Origin: Ammonifex thiophilus
GTDB taxonomy: Bacteria > Bacillota > Desulfotomaculia > Desulfotomaculales > Ammonificaceae
Length of the DNA stretch: 64,000 nt
Assembly (NCBI RefSeq): GCF_003368535.1
Contig: NZ_QSLN01000001.1
Location: forward strand, 186,001-250,000
Reading direction: 5' to 3'
Shown here: piece after piece, positions 1 through 7,786 of the stretch
Layout of the letters: every line of letters begins with the position of its first letter
Position numbering within the stretch: position 1 is the first letter of the stretch
Made by a program: the position numbers and the translations under genes
The notes under the pieces: generated by a model
Seen by the model: only the letters and a program-made list of their open reading frames with translations
The model's database searches: none
What the model was told of the DNA's origin: nothing

Positions 1-140
1 ACGAGCTGGAGTACATGGGACCGGTGCGCCTGCGCCAGGTGGAGGAGGCCCAGCAAAAGATAGTGAAGATCATCCGGGCCCTGGAGGAAGCGGGAGAGAT
101 AGTCATCGCAAGGGGTGGCGAGGATGCCCTGGTCTTGTAA
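1..140 (+). CDS. fliG: Flagellar motor switch protein FliG, C-terminal end (partial)
   Basis: Only the last 45 codons are inside the window, read in frame 3 and ending at the TAA at 138-140. The visible end has the charged-helix character of the FliG C-terminal torque domain (ELEYMGPVRL, then a helix rich in Val, Glu and Gln, then GEIVIARGGED). FliG forms the rotor ring that couples the MS ring to the stator and the FliM/FliN switch. Its place directly before fliH and fliI is the standard Bacillus/Clostridium order and supports the call. The start lies outside the window. Confidence 0.85.
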   Translation, partial: ELEYMGPVRLRQVEEAQQKIVKIIRALEEAGEIVIARGGEDALVL

Positions 141-798
141 GAGCTTGCGCGTTTTGCGGCGCTGGGAGAGTGGCCGGGTAAACTTACGTCCCCTTCCTCT
201 CAAAGAACTCCCTCCTCCGGAAAGGGAGGAAGTTCGGGAGGAGCCCGAGCCCACTCCCTCGGAGGAAGAGGTCATAGCCTCTCTGCGGGCCGAAGCAGAA
301 GCCCTGGTTTCCCAGGCGCGTGCGGAGGCCGAAAGGCTAAAAGCCGAAGCCGTGGCCGAGCTGGAGGCGGCCCGCCGGGAGGCCGGAAGGCTTGTCGAGC
401 AGGCGCGCGAGGCGATAAGGGCCGCCGAAGAGGAGCGCCGCCGCTTGATGGCCGAGCTTGAGCCGGAGCTCGTTAACCTGGCGGTGACCATGGCCCGCCG
501 CTTGGTGGCGGCCGAGCTCAAACTTAACCCGGAAGTAGTGCTGAATGTGGCCAAGGAGGCCCTTTCCCTGGTGCGCGACCGCCCCTACGTTCTCCTCCTG
601 GTAAACCCCGAAGACCTGCCCCTTTGCCAGGCGAACCGCCAGAAGCTGGAAGTGCTTTTGCCGGAGGGGGCGGTCCTGCGCCTGCTTCCCGACCCCCGAC
701 TCGGTAGGGGGGAGTGCCAGGTGGAGACCGACCAGGGAGTGGTGGACGCGACTTTCAAGGCTCGTTGGGAGATTCTGCTAGAGAGTTTGAAGGAGTAG
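124..798 (+). CDS. fliH: Flagellar assembly protein FliH
   Basis: FliH is the peripheral stator-like partner that holds the FliI ATPase at the export gate and restrains its activity. The protein has a Pro/Glu-rich N-terminus, a long Ala/Glu/Arg-rich helix (about residues 50-120) typical of the FliH/YscL family, and a globular C-terminal part (about 125-220). The ATG at 124 is chosen because an AGGGG lies about 8 bases upstream; a GTG at 115 is an in-frame alternative. Either start overlaps the end of fliG. It is followed 6 bases later by fliI. The family diverges quickly, so the call rests on the helix pattern plus its position between fliG and fliI. Confidence 0.85.
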   Translation: MPWSCKSLRVLRRWESGRVNLRPLPLKELPPPEREEVREEPEPTPSEEEVIASLRAEAEALVSQARAEAERLKAEAVAELEAARREAGRLVEQAREAIRAAEEERRRLMAELEPELVNLAVTMARRLVAAELKLNPEVVLNVAKEALSLVRDRPYVLLLVNPEDLPLCQANRQKLEVLLPEGAVLRLLPDPRLGRGECQVETDQGVVDATFKARWEILLESLKE

Positions 799-804
799 AG
801 AGCG

Positions 805-2115
805 GTGAACCTAGGCATTTACCAGCGCCGGGTGGAAGAGGTCCCCACCCTCTGCCAGCAGGTGGGGGTGGTAAGCAAAGTGGTGGGGCTTACCCTGGAG
901 GTCAAGGGGATAAAGCCCTTCGTGGGGGAGGTCTGCCTGGTGGAGGTCTCCCCCGGCAGGTACGTGGTGGCCGAGGCGGCCGGCTTCCGGGAAGATGTGG
1001 TGCTCCTTATGCCCTTCGGGGAGCTTACGGGAATAAGGCCCGGCTGCCGCGTCTACCCGCGCCGCCGCCCCTTTACCGTGCGCGTGGGGGAGCACCTCTT
1101 GGGCAGGGTGCTCAACGGCCTGGGGGAGCCCATCGATGGCAAGCCCCTTCCCTCTGGCATGCCGCTTCCGGTCAACAACCGCCCCCCTTCTCCTCTGACC
1201 CGGCGTCGCATCGAGGAGGTCTTCGTCACCGGCGTGCGGGCCATCGACGCCTTCACCACTTGTGGCCAAGGGCAGAGGATGGGGATCTTTGCCGGCAGCG
1301 GCGTGGGGAAGAGTACCCTTCTGGGCATGATTGCCCGCTTCAGCAGCGCCGACGTCAACGTCATCGCCTTGGTGGGGGAACGGGGGAGAGAAGTGCTGGA
1401 GTTCATCGAGAAGGACCTGGGAGAGGAGGGGCTGGCCAAGTCGGTAGTGGTAGTGGCCACCTCGGACGAGCCGGCGCTTTTGCGGCTACGGGCAGCCTTC
1501 GTGGCCACCACCATCGCGGAGTATTTCCGGGACACAGGGAGGCACGTCCTTTTACTCATGGACTCCCTCACCCGCTTCGCCCTCGCCCAGCGGGAAGTGG
1601 GGCTGGCGGTGGGAGAGCCGCCCACCACCCGGGGCTACACACCTTCGGTCTTCGCCTTGCTCCCCCGCCTCCTGGAACGGGCGGGCAATGCGGAGAAGGG
1701 CTCCATCACGGGTTTCTACACCGTCCTGGTGGAAGGGGACGACCTCAACGAGCCCATAACCGATGCCGCCCGCAGCATCCTGGACGGACACATAGTCTTA
1801 AGCCGGCAGCTAGCCCAGGCCAACCACTATCCGGCCATAGACGTGCTTGGTAGCGTCAGTCGGCTCATGAGCGCGGTGGTCACGCCGGAGCACCGGGAAG
1901 CGGCCGACCTTCTCCGGAGCCTGCTGGCCGCCTACCGGCAGAACGAGGATCTCATCAACATCGGCGCTTACGTATCTGGCTCCAACCCTACCGTGGATCG
2001 GGCCATTGCCCTCTACCCAGAACTCGTCGCCTTCCTCCGGCAAAAGCCGGAGGAACAGACCTCTTTCCCCGAATGCGTCGAGAGGCTTAAAGAGCTGGCG
2101 GAAAGGGGGAGGTAA
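805..2115 (+). CDS. fliI: Flagellum-specific ATPase FliI
   Basis: FliI is the F1-beta-like cytoplasmic ATPase of the flagellar type III export apparatus and unloads substrate-chaperone complexes at the gate. Walker A GSGVGKST lies near residues 164-171, and the Walker B region (HVLLLMDSLTRFA) carries the FliI/YscN signature, followed by the conserved GEPPTTRGY stretch. At 436 residues it is full length for the family. It starts with GTG at 805, six bases after fliH, and is followed three bases later by fliJ, so the three are translated as a block. Confidence 0.97.
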   Translation: MNLGIYQRRVEEVPTLCQQVGVVSKVVGLTLEVKGIKPFVGEVCLVEVSPGRYVVAEAAGFREDVVLLMPFGELTGIRPGCRVYPRRRPFTVRVGEHLLGRVLNGLGEPIDGKPLPSGMPLPVNNRPPSPLTRRRIEEVFVTGVRAIDAFTTCGQGQRMGIFAGSGVGKSTLLGMIARFSSADVNVIALVGERGREVLEFIEKDLGEEGLAKSVVVVATSDEPALLRLRAAFVATTIAEYFRDTGRHVLLLMDSLTRFALAQREVGLAVGEPPTTRGYTPSVFALLPRLLERAGNAEKGSITGFYTVLVEGDDLNEPITDAARSILDGHIVLSRQLAQANHYPAIDVLGSVSRLMSAVVTPEHREAADLLRSLLAAYRQNEDLINIGAYVSGSNPTVDRAIALYPELVAFLRQKPEEQTSFPECVERLKELAERGR

Positions 2116-2118
2116 AGC

Positions 2119-2559
2119 TTGGGGCGCTTCGTTTTCCGGCTGGAGGCCGTCTTGCGCTTGCGGGCGGCCAGAGAAGAAAGGGAGATTTTGGAACTGGCGC
2201 AGCTCAGGCGCCGGGCGCAGGAAGAGGAAGCTAGGTTTAGCCAGTTGATGGACCTCTACGAAGCTTCTCAGGAGGAAATGGGAGGAGATTGGTGGGAGCG
2301 GTGGCTGGGATCCTGCTACCGCGAGACCCTGCGCCGGGAGGTGCGCCGGGCCGCCCAGGCCGTAGCGGAGGCCCGGCACGCTGAGGAGCGGCAGCGGGAA
2401 AACGTGCTTTCGGCCCGCAAGGAGCGGCTGACGGTGGAAAAGCTCAAGGAGCACCGCTACGCCGCCTTCCTGGCGGAGGAGAGGTTAAAAGAAAGCCGCT
2501 TGCTGGACGAGGTCAGCTGCCTCTCCTTCAACCATCGCTTGCAAGAAGAAAGGAGGTGA
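2119..2559 (+). CDS. fliJ: Flagellar export chaperone FliJ
   Basis: This 146-residue protein is almost entirely a charged coiled coil (runs of Arg, Glu, Gln, Ala), as expected of FliJ, the stalk-like protein that links the FliI hexamer to FlhA and escorts export chaperones. The TTG start at 2119 follows the fliI stop directly, with GGGGGAGG upstream as ribosome binding site. The N-terminus (FRLEAVLRLRAAREE) matches the usual FliJ opening. Sequence identity in this family is low, so position and coiled-coil character carry the call. Confidence 0.88.
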   Translation: MGRFVFRLEAVLRLRAAREEREILELAQLRRRAQEEEARFSQLMDLYEASQEEMGGDWWERWLGSCYRETLRREVRRAAQAVAEARHAEERQRENVLSARKERLTVEKLKEHRYAAFLAEERLKESRLLDEVSCLSFNHRLQEERR

Positions 2560-2564
2560 ACAAA

Positions 2565-3668
2565 ATGGCTACACCGCCCGTGGCGTCCGGTGTCTTTCCG
2601 GGGTCGGGCCTTGCTTTTCCCCTTCCGGCCGGGGGCAAGGGCGAAGAGGACTTCGCCTCTCTGCTCTCCCTCCTGATGGCCCTCTTCCTTTCGGGTTGGC
2701 CGGCGGTGAACCCCCAGCCCGAAGGGGCGGTGCCGGGCGGGGGAAGTAGCTCCATCCCCGGCAAGGAGGCGGGAGCAGAACCTACCCCAAGCCTCTCGAA
2801 CGCCACTTTGCCGGAGTCGCCAGCGGAACCGCTCGGGGAAGGAAGGCCAGGGCCCTACATTCCCGGCTCTTCCCTGAAGGGTGTGCTGCAAAACTTTTGG
2901 ATGCGACAGAACTATTTGCCGGAAAAGCCCCCGGTGAATACGCTTGGGTTTTCTGCCAGCCAGTTCCCGGCTCCCGATCGTCCCTTGCCGCCTGAAGCCG
3001 CCACCGCACCGGTTCTGCAGCTCCTAGATTCCCAGACCGCGCCGCTTAAATCCGATAGCCCCGCCCCCTTCAGCTGGCCCGGCCTTCAGCCGGAAGAAAC
3101 CTGCGCCGCCCCTCCGGCGTCTCCTTCCCCGGTGGCAGAGGGTGAGAAGGGGACCCAAGATCTACCGGGGGCCGTGAAGGAAGTGGGGCGGGCGGAAGAA
3201 AGGCTTAGCTCTTTTGCTGAGCTTCCCACTTTAAGCGGCGAAGTGGGAAAAATGGTGTCGGACAAGCCCTGCGGACTTCACCAGCTTCCTCAGAGGCTCA
3301 CCCAGGAGATAGTGGCCCATGTTACCTCCTGGCGGCGGGAAGGGGAGACCTTACGCCTGGAACTCAAGCTGGAGCCCCCGGAGCTCGGACGGATCGTGGC
3401 GCACCTCACCTTCGCGGAGGGAAACCTCAAGCTTCGCTTCTGGGCGCCGGAGGCGGAGATAAAGGAGATCATCCTGCACACTCTGCCGGAGCTTCAGCAG
3501 CAGCTTACGCGGGTGGGAGTGGAGCTGGGCGAGGTGGCGGTGCTGGTGGGAACAGGTGGCGGAGATCTGCCACGGGAGGGGAGCGAGCCCCGTCCACGGG
3601 CTTTTCCCTCCGGCTCGGTGGCCCGGCGGGAGAAAGAGCAGGATAAAGGGCTCAGTTACTGGGCTTAA
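2565..3668 (+). CDS. fliK: Flagellar hook-length control protein FliK
   Basis: FliK is the secreted ruler that measures hook length and switches export specificity through FlhB. The protein has a long, poorly conserved Pro/Ser/Gly/Glu-rich N-terminal two thirds and a compact C-terminal domain (about residues 240-320) with the Flg_hook signature LRLELKLEPPELGRI, the part that contacts FlhB. ATG 2565 is preferred over the in-frame GTG at 2556 because a perfect AGGAGG (2551-2556) sits 8 bases before it. The gene lies between fliJ and flgD in the usual firmicute order. Confidence 0.88.
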   Translation: MATPPVASGVFPGSGLAFPLPAGGKGEEDFASLLSLLMALFLSGWPAVNPQPEGAVPGGGSSSIPGKEAGAEPTPSLSNATLPESPAEPLGEGRPGPYIPGSSLKGVLQNFWMRQNYLPEKPPVNTLGFSASQFPAPDRPLPPEAATAPVLQLLDSQTAPLKSDSPAPFSWPGLQPEETCAAPPASPSPVAEGEKGTQDLPGAVKEVGRAEERLSSFAELPTLSGEVGKMVSDKPCGLHQLPQRLTQEIVAHVTSWRREGETLRLELKLEPPELGRIVAHLTFAEGNLKLRFWAPEAEIKEIILHTLPELQQQLTRVGVELGEVAVLVGTGGGDLPREGSEPRPRAFPSGSVARREKEQDKGLSYWA

Positions 3669-3684
3669 GAAAGGAGGCGATGGT

Positions 3685-4095
3685 GTGGATGTGAGCACCC
3701 TCATGGTTCCTGCGGCAAGCGCGGGCACGGCAAGCACGGCCGAGGCGACAAGTTCCCTTTTTCGCTGGAGCAAGGACACCTTCCTCAAGATCCTGGTGGC
3801 CCAGCTTAGCCACCCTGACCCCTTTTCGCCCCCCAAGCCGGAAAACATCATTGCCGAGATGTCCAACCTGGCCCTTTTGGAGCAAATGATGCGCTTGACC
3901 TCCAGCCTGGACAGCTTCAGCAGGTGGCTGGAGCTGGGTCAGGGAGCCAGCCTGGTCGGGAAGAAGGTGACGGTGGACGCGGGCGGGTCGGCGGTGACGG
4001 GAACGGTGGAAAAGGTCCGTCTGGAGGACGGGAAGATTCGCCTGGTGGTCGACGGCCAGGAGTATCCCCTGGCGGCGGTCAAGGAAGTCTGGTGA
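3685..4095 (+). CDS. flgD: Flagellar hook-capping protein FlgD
   Basis: FlgD caps the growing hook and lets hook subunits fold. The frame is open upstream to 3556, but AGGAGG at 3672-3677 points to the GTG at 3685, giving 136 residues. The N-terminal half has the FlgD signature (KDTFLKILVAQLSHPDP, then LALLEQMMRLTSS), and the C-terminus is a short beta-rich part (GKKVTVDAGG through YPLAAVKEVW). It is short, as in Bacillus, where the Ig-like insert is absent. It precedes the hook protein gene. Confidence 0.92.
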   Translation: MDVSTLMVPAASAGTASTAEATSSLFRWSKDTFLKILVAQLSHPDPFSPPKPENIIAEMSNLALLEQMMRLTSSLDSFSRWLELGQGASLVGKKVTVDAGGSAVTGTVEKVRLEDGKIRLVVDGQEYPLAAVKEVW

Positions 4096-4111
4096 AAGGG
4101 AGGGATTTAAA

Positions 4112-4912
4112 GTGCTGCGTTCGCTTTTCTCCGGCGTTTCCGGGCTGAGAGTGCACCAGATCCGCATGGACGTCATTGCCAACAATATCGCCAACGTCAA
4201 CACCACGGGCTTCAAGGCGGCCAGGGCCGACTTTCAGGATATTCTTTCCCAGACCCTGGGGCGCTCGGCGGTCAATACCACCCAGGTGGGCCTGGGCGTG
4301 AGCTTAGCGGCCATCGACAACATCATGACCCAGGGGGCGCTCCAGGCCACCGGCCGGGCCTTGGACCTAGCCATTGAAGGGAACGGGTTTTTTGTGGTCA
4401 AGCCGGTCGATAGTAGTGGCAGCTCTGTTAACCACCCATTATACACACGTGACGGCACTTTTTACATAGATAAAAGTGGCTACATAGTCAATGCTCAAGG
4501 ATATAGGTTGCAATCTACAAATAACGCGGATATTCAAATCGCTGACCCAGATAAGATTGTTAGCATTAGTATAGGTTCTGACGGTGTAATATCGGTAGTA
4601 AAAAGTGATGGTACAAAAAATACATACAACATTGGGCTAGTTACCTTTAAAAACCCGGAAAGCCTTCAGCGAGTGGGAGCTAATATATGGGACGTAACGC
4701 CTAACGTCACTGATCCTGATACTCCTACTCCAGGGACGCCGGGAACGGACGGCCGTGGGTATATCCGCTCCGGTTTCCTGGAGATGTCCAACGTGGACCT
4801 GGCGCAGGAGTTCACCAACATGATCATCACCCAGCGGGGCTACCAGGCCAACGCCCGGGTGATCACCACTTCCGACGAGCTCCTGCGGGAGCTGGTAGAT
4901 CTCAAGCGCTAA
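4112..4912 (+). CDS. flgE: Flagellar hook protein FlgE (FlgE/F/G family)
   Basis: The N-terminus (MLRSLFSGVSGLRVHQ, NNIANVNTTGFKAARADF) and the C-terminus (GFLEMSNVDLAQEFTNMI, RGYQANARVI) are the two conserved helical tails of flagellar axial proteins. At 266 residues it matches the short Bacillus-type hook protein, and its place after fliK-flgD makes the hook subunit the best reading rather than a rod protein. The start is GTG 4112 behind GGGAGGG. The middle, about 4411-4735, is clearly richer in A and T and uses codons such as ATA, ACA and AAT unlike either flank, so the surface-exposed domain looks mosaic. Confidence 0.9.
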   Translation: MLRSLFSGVSGLRVHQIRMDVIANNIANVNTTGFKAARADFQDILSQTLGRSAVNTTQVGLGVSLAAIDNIMTQGALQATGRALDLAIEGNGFFVVKPVDSSGSSVNHPLYTRDGTFYIDKSGYIVNAQGYRLQSTNNADIQIADPDKIVSISIGSDGVISVVKSDGTKNTYNIGLVTFKNPESLQRVGANIWDVTPNVTDPDTPTPGTPGTDGRGYIRSGFLEMSNVDLAQEFTNMIITQRGYQANARVITTSDELLRELVDLKR

Positions 4913-4918
4913 ACGTGG

Positions 4919-5374
4919 GTGAGAAATTTGGCGGAGAAGGGTAAAAAGAGCAAGCTGGGTCTGGTCCTTCTCCTGGTCCTGGCGCTGGCGGGGCTAACCG
5001 GGGGAGGGGTCTTTCTGGGAGTGAAGCTGGCCGGGGGGAAAAAGCCCGCCCAGCCGCCTCCCCCGCCCCCGCTCAAGACCGTGTCGCTCGACAGCATCGT
5101 GGTCAACTTGGCGGACGGCGACACCAACCACTACCTGCGGGTGACGGTGGTGCTGGCCGTTCCCGCCGAGGAGAAGGTGGCCAAGGAAGTCGAGGCCAAG
5201 AAGGTGGAGCTCAGGGATCTCATAATCCAGTTCTTGCGACACAAGACCTTTGCTGAGGTAATGAAGCCCGACTACCCGACCAAGCTCAAGGAGGAGCTCA
5301 AGCAGAAGATCAACGCTTACCTGGGCGGGGACAAGGTGAAGGAGATCTACTTCACCGAGTACCTGGCCCAATAG
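4919..5374 (+). CDS. fliL: Flagellar basal body-associated protein FliL
   Basis: FliL is a single-span membrane protein that surrounds the stator and supports torque. The protein has a short Lys-rich cytoplasmic N-terminus, one transmembrane helix (about residues 12-36), a Pro-rich linker (PAQPPPPPP) and a periplasmic-type domain with the FliL pattern (VVNLADGDTNHYLRVTV; LRDLIIQFLRHKTF). It has 151 residues and starts at GTG 4919, seven bases after flgE. The flbD, motA and motB genes that often sit here in relatives are absent. Confidence 0.93.
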   Translation: MRNLAEKGKKSKLGLVLLLVLALAGLTGGGVFLGVKLAGGKKPAQPPPPPPLKTVSLDSIVVNLADGDTNHYLRVTVVLAVPAEEKVAKEVEAKKVELRDLIIQFLRHKTFAEVMKPDYPTKLKEELKQKINAYLGGDKVKEIYFTEYLAQ

Positions 5375-5384
5375 GGGGCAGAGC

Positions 5385-5729
5385 ATGCAGACCAAGATCT
5401 CTAAGGTGGTCTTTTCTCCCTTCCCGGCGGAGAAGGCGTGGGAGACGAGGGCTACCACGGCTTTAGAGCTCCTGTACGGAGTCAGCCTGGAGGTGACGGC
5501 GCTTTTGGGGGAGGCCACCCTCACCGTGCGGGAGCTTCTGGAGCTGCGGGAAGGTTCAGTTATACGCCTGGACCGGGTGGCGGGGGAGGCGGTGGACCTG
5601 CTGCTCGACGGGCAGAAGTTTGGGCGCGGGGAGGTCATGGTCCTGAACGAGCGCTTCGTGGTGCGGGTGTTGCAGGTGTTTCCTCCCCAGGAGCCCAAGG
5701 CCGAAGGCGGGGAGGAGAAGGGTGGATAG
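5385..5729 (+). CDS. fliN: Flagellar motor switch protein FliN (short, SpoA-domain form)
   Basis: This 114-residue protein consists mostly of one SpoA/FliN domain: LYGVSLEVTALLGEATLTVRE near residues 29-49, then GSVIRLDRVAGEAVDLLLDG and GEVMVLNERFVVRV, which is the classical FliN ring-forming fold. The ATG at 5385 follows AGGGGGCAGAGC. It is distinct from the longer FliY at 18700-19776, so the operon encodes two FliN-type proteins. The last bases overlap fliO. It could act in the C-ring, or in export by docking FliH, as FliN does in other systems. Confidence 0.9.
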   Translation: MQTKISKVVFSPFPAEKAWETRATTALELLYGVSLEVTALLGEATLTVRELLELREGSVIRLDRVAGEAVDLLLDGQKFGRGEVMVLNERFVVRVLQVFPPQEPKAEGGEEKGG

Positions 5730-6066
5730 GGAGCTTTTGTGGGCTTTGCTCAAGCTCATAATCTTCCTCCCTCTGGTGCTGGGGCTGCTTTACCTGACGC
5801 TGCGCCACGGCCTGGGGCGTCGCCTCCTTCCCGGCCGGGGGCAGCACCTGGAGGTAGTGGAGCAGATACCTCTAGGACCCAAGGCGGTTCTGAGCCTGGT
5901 GCGGGTGGGGGAGCGCTATTATCTCATCGGGCACGGCGAGGGGGCAGTCACCCTGCTCAAGGAACTGGAGGGGAAGTTCGCGGCGGCGCCGGTGGAGCCC
6001 TTCCCCTCCTTGGTCAATCACTGGCTGAGGCGTCTCCAGGAGGGGAAGAGGCGTGCCTCCGATTAG
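5722..6066 (+). CDS. fliO: Flagellar biosynthesis protein FliO
   Basis: FliO is a small membrane protein that helps assemble the FliP export pore. It has one transmembrane helix near the N-terminus (about residues 8-27, ALLKLIIFLPLVLGLLYL) followed by a small beta-rich cytoplasmic domain (HLEVVEQIPLGPKAVLSLV, then YYLIGHGEGAVTLL), the FliO/YscJ-like pattern. It overlaps fliN by 8 bases and fliP by 14 bases, which indicates translational coupling. Confidence 0.9.
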   Translation: MDRELLWALLKLIIFLPLVLGLLYLTLRHGLGRRLLPGRGQHLEVVEQIPLGPKAVLSLVRVGERYYLIGHGEGAVTLLKELEGKFAAAPVEPFPSLVNHWLRRLQEGKRRASD

Positions 6067-6724
6067 CATCAGCATCGGCGGGACGGGCAATCCCGCCCAG
6101 GTGATCGATGCGGTAAAAATACTGCTCCTGCTCACCGTGCTCTCCCTGGTGCCGGCCATCCTCATCCTGATGACCTCTTTTACCCGCATCGTGGTCGTGC
6201 TTTCGCTTCTGCGCAGCGCTTTGGGCACCCATCAGGCCCCTCCCAACCAGGTGTTGGTGGGGTTGGCCCTTTTCCTCACCGTCTTCATCATGGCCCCGGT
6301 TTACGAGCGCATAAACCAGGAGGCGGTTAAACCTTACTTGGCCAACCAGATAACCCGCCAGGAGGCGCAGGCAAGGGGGCTTAGGCCCTTGAAGGAGTTT
6401 ATGCTCCGGCAGGTGCGGGAAAAGGATCTGGCTCTGTTCGTGAACTTGGCCCACATTCCCCAACCGGTCAACAAAGAGGAACTCCCCTTGCGGGTGATAA
6501 TCCCCGCCTTCCTCATAAGCGAGCTCAAGACGGCCTTCGCCATGGGCTTCCTCCTCTACCTGCCCTTCCTGGTGATCGACATGGTGGTGGCCAGCGTGCT
6601 CATGTCCATGGGCATGTTCATGCTGCCGCCCGTGATGATTTCTCTTCCGTTCAAGCTCCTGCTCTTCGTACTGGTGGACGGCTGGTACCTGGTGGTCAAG
6701 TCCCTGGTAGAAAGCTTCCATTGA
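6053..6724 (+). CDS. fliP: Flagellar export gate protein FliP
   Basis: FliP forms the pore of the flagellar export gate with FliQ and FliR. The signature LLTVLSLVPAILILMTSFTR followed by SLLRSALGTHQAPPNQVL is diagnostic, and the C-terminal membrane pair (MGFLLYLPFLVIDMVVASVL, MGMFMLPPVMISLPFKLLLF) is intact. At 223 residues it is slightly short because it lacks a long cleaved signal sequence. It starts at GTG 6053 inside the end of fliO. Confidence 0.97.
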   Translation: MPPISISIGGTGNPAQVIDAVKILLLLTVLSLVPAILILMTSFTRIVVVLSLLRSALGTHQAPPNQVLVGLALFLTVFIMAPVYERINQEAVKPYLANQITRQEAQARGLRPLKEFMLRQVREKDLALFVNLAHIPQPVNKEELPLRVIIPAFLISELKTAFAMGFLLYLPFLVIDMVVASVLMSMGMFMLPPVMISLPFKLLLFVLVDGWYLVVKSLVESFH

Positions 6725-6738
6725 GGGGGTAAAGCCGC

Positions 6739-7011
6739 ATGTCGCAGGCCATGGCCCTTGATCTGGTAACCAAGGCCCTTCTCCTGGTCCTGCTCCTGGC
6801 GGGACCGGCCCTTCTGGTCAGCGCCTTGGTGGGGCTGGTGGTGGGCATCCTCCAGGCCACCACCCAGATCCAGGACCAGATGATCTCCTTTGTGCCTAAG
6901 ATCGTGGCCGTGTTCCTCACCTTGGCCCTCTGCTTTCCCCTCTTCCTGCGGTTGATGATCAGCTTCACTCAAGAGATCATGGCCCGCTTCGCCGGGATAA
7001 CGGGAGGGTGA
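6739..7011 (+). CDS. fliQ: Flagellar export gate protein FliQ
   Basis: FliQ is a 90-residue hairpin of two transmembrane helices that packs around the FliP/FliR pore. Both helices are visible (about residues 14-37 and 50-75), with the conserved VGLVVGILQATTQIQDQMISFVPK loop, read here in two parts, VGLVVGILQATTQIQ and DQMISFVPK. An ATG at 6739 follows GAGGGGG. It lies in the canonical fliP-fliQ-fliR order. Confidence 0.96.
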   Translation: MSQAMALDLVTKALLLVLLLAGPALLVSALVGLVVGILQATTQIQDQMISFVPKIVAVFLTLALCFPLFLRLMISFTQEIMARFAGITGG

Positions 7012-7017
7012 AGAGCT

Positions 7018-7785
7018 GTGCCGGAGGCCCTAGCCAAGCTTTGTCTCCTCTACCTCCTGGTCTGGGCCCGCCTTTTGGGGTTCACTTTGGCCTTCCCTCC
7101 TCTGGCCCTGCCCGGTCTGCCGGCGCTCTGGCGTTTGGGAGTGGCTGCGAGCCTTTCCCTCTTCGTCACCCCCCTTCTGCCGCCGGATCGCCCCTTCCCG
7201 GGTGGGGCGTGGGAGTGGGCCCTGACCTGGACGGGGGAGTTCGCTTTGGGCCTGGGGATGGGCTTCGTGGCCGGGCTCGTCTTCCAGGCCCTGCGGGTTG
7301 CCGGCCAGCTCATGGGGCTACAGATGGGCTTCGGCATGGCGGAGCTTCTGACCCTGGGGGGCGTACCGGAGACCATGTTGGCGGAATTTCTCTTCCTTCT
7401 GGGGACGGTTCTCTTCTTTACCACCGACGCCTACCAGTACCTGATCGGAGCCCTGGTGCAGAGCTACGAGGTACTGCCCTTGGGGGGTGCGGTGGTTAAA
7501 GGGGAGGCGGTTTGGCTTGCGGTGAAGCTCGTGGGGGGGATGCTGGCGACAGCTTTGCAGCTGGCGGCACCCGTGCTGGCAGTGACGGTGCTCATAGACG
7601 CCTCCTTGGGTTTGCTCGTGCGCATGGTGCCCCAGATTAACGTCTTCATGCTCGGCTTCCCCCTCAAGATCGGAGCTTCCCTTTTGCTCCTCGGGCTGCT
7701 GGCCACCACGCTCGGCACGGTCATAGGGAGGCTCTTGCAGGAAGTGGCGCACGACTTGTTGTTGCTCACCAGGGGGTTGAGCTAG
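7018..7785 (+). CDS. fliR: Flagellar export gate protein FliR
   Basis: FliR is the polytopic subunit that completes the FliP5Q4R1 pore. The 255-residue protein has about six membrane segments, the conserved AGQLMGLQMGFGMAELL stretch, and the late motif APVLAVTVLIDASLGLLVR followed by PQINVFMLGFPLKIG, all typical of FliR. The GTG start at 7018 comes six bases after fliQ, and flhB follows after a single base. Confidence 0.96.
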   Translation: MPEALAKLCLLYLLVWARLLGFTLAFPPLALPGLPALWRLGVAASLSLFVTPLLPPDRPFPGGAWEWALTWTGEFALGLGMGFVAGLVFQALRVAGQLMGLQMGFGMAELLTLGGVPETMLAEFLFLLGTVLFFTTDAYQYLIGALVQSYEVLPLGGAVVKGEAVWLAVKLVGGMLATALQLAAPVLAVTVLIDASLGLLVRMVPQINVFMLGFPLKIGASLLLLGLLATTLGTVIGRLLQEVAHDLLLLTRGLS

Positions 7786-7786
7786 G

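Noticed and set aside
714-1853. Long open frame of 379 codons over fliH/fliI
   Set aside because: It is the out-of-frame shadow of fliI, with Gly/Pro/Arg-rich residues and no family character.
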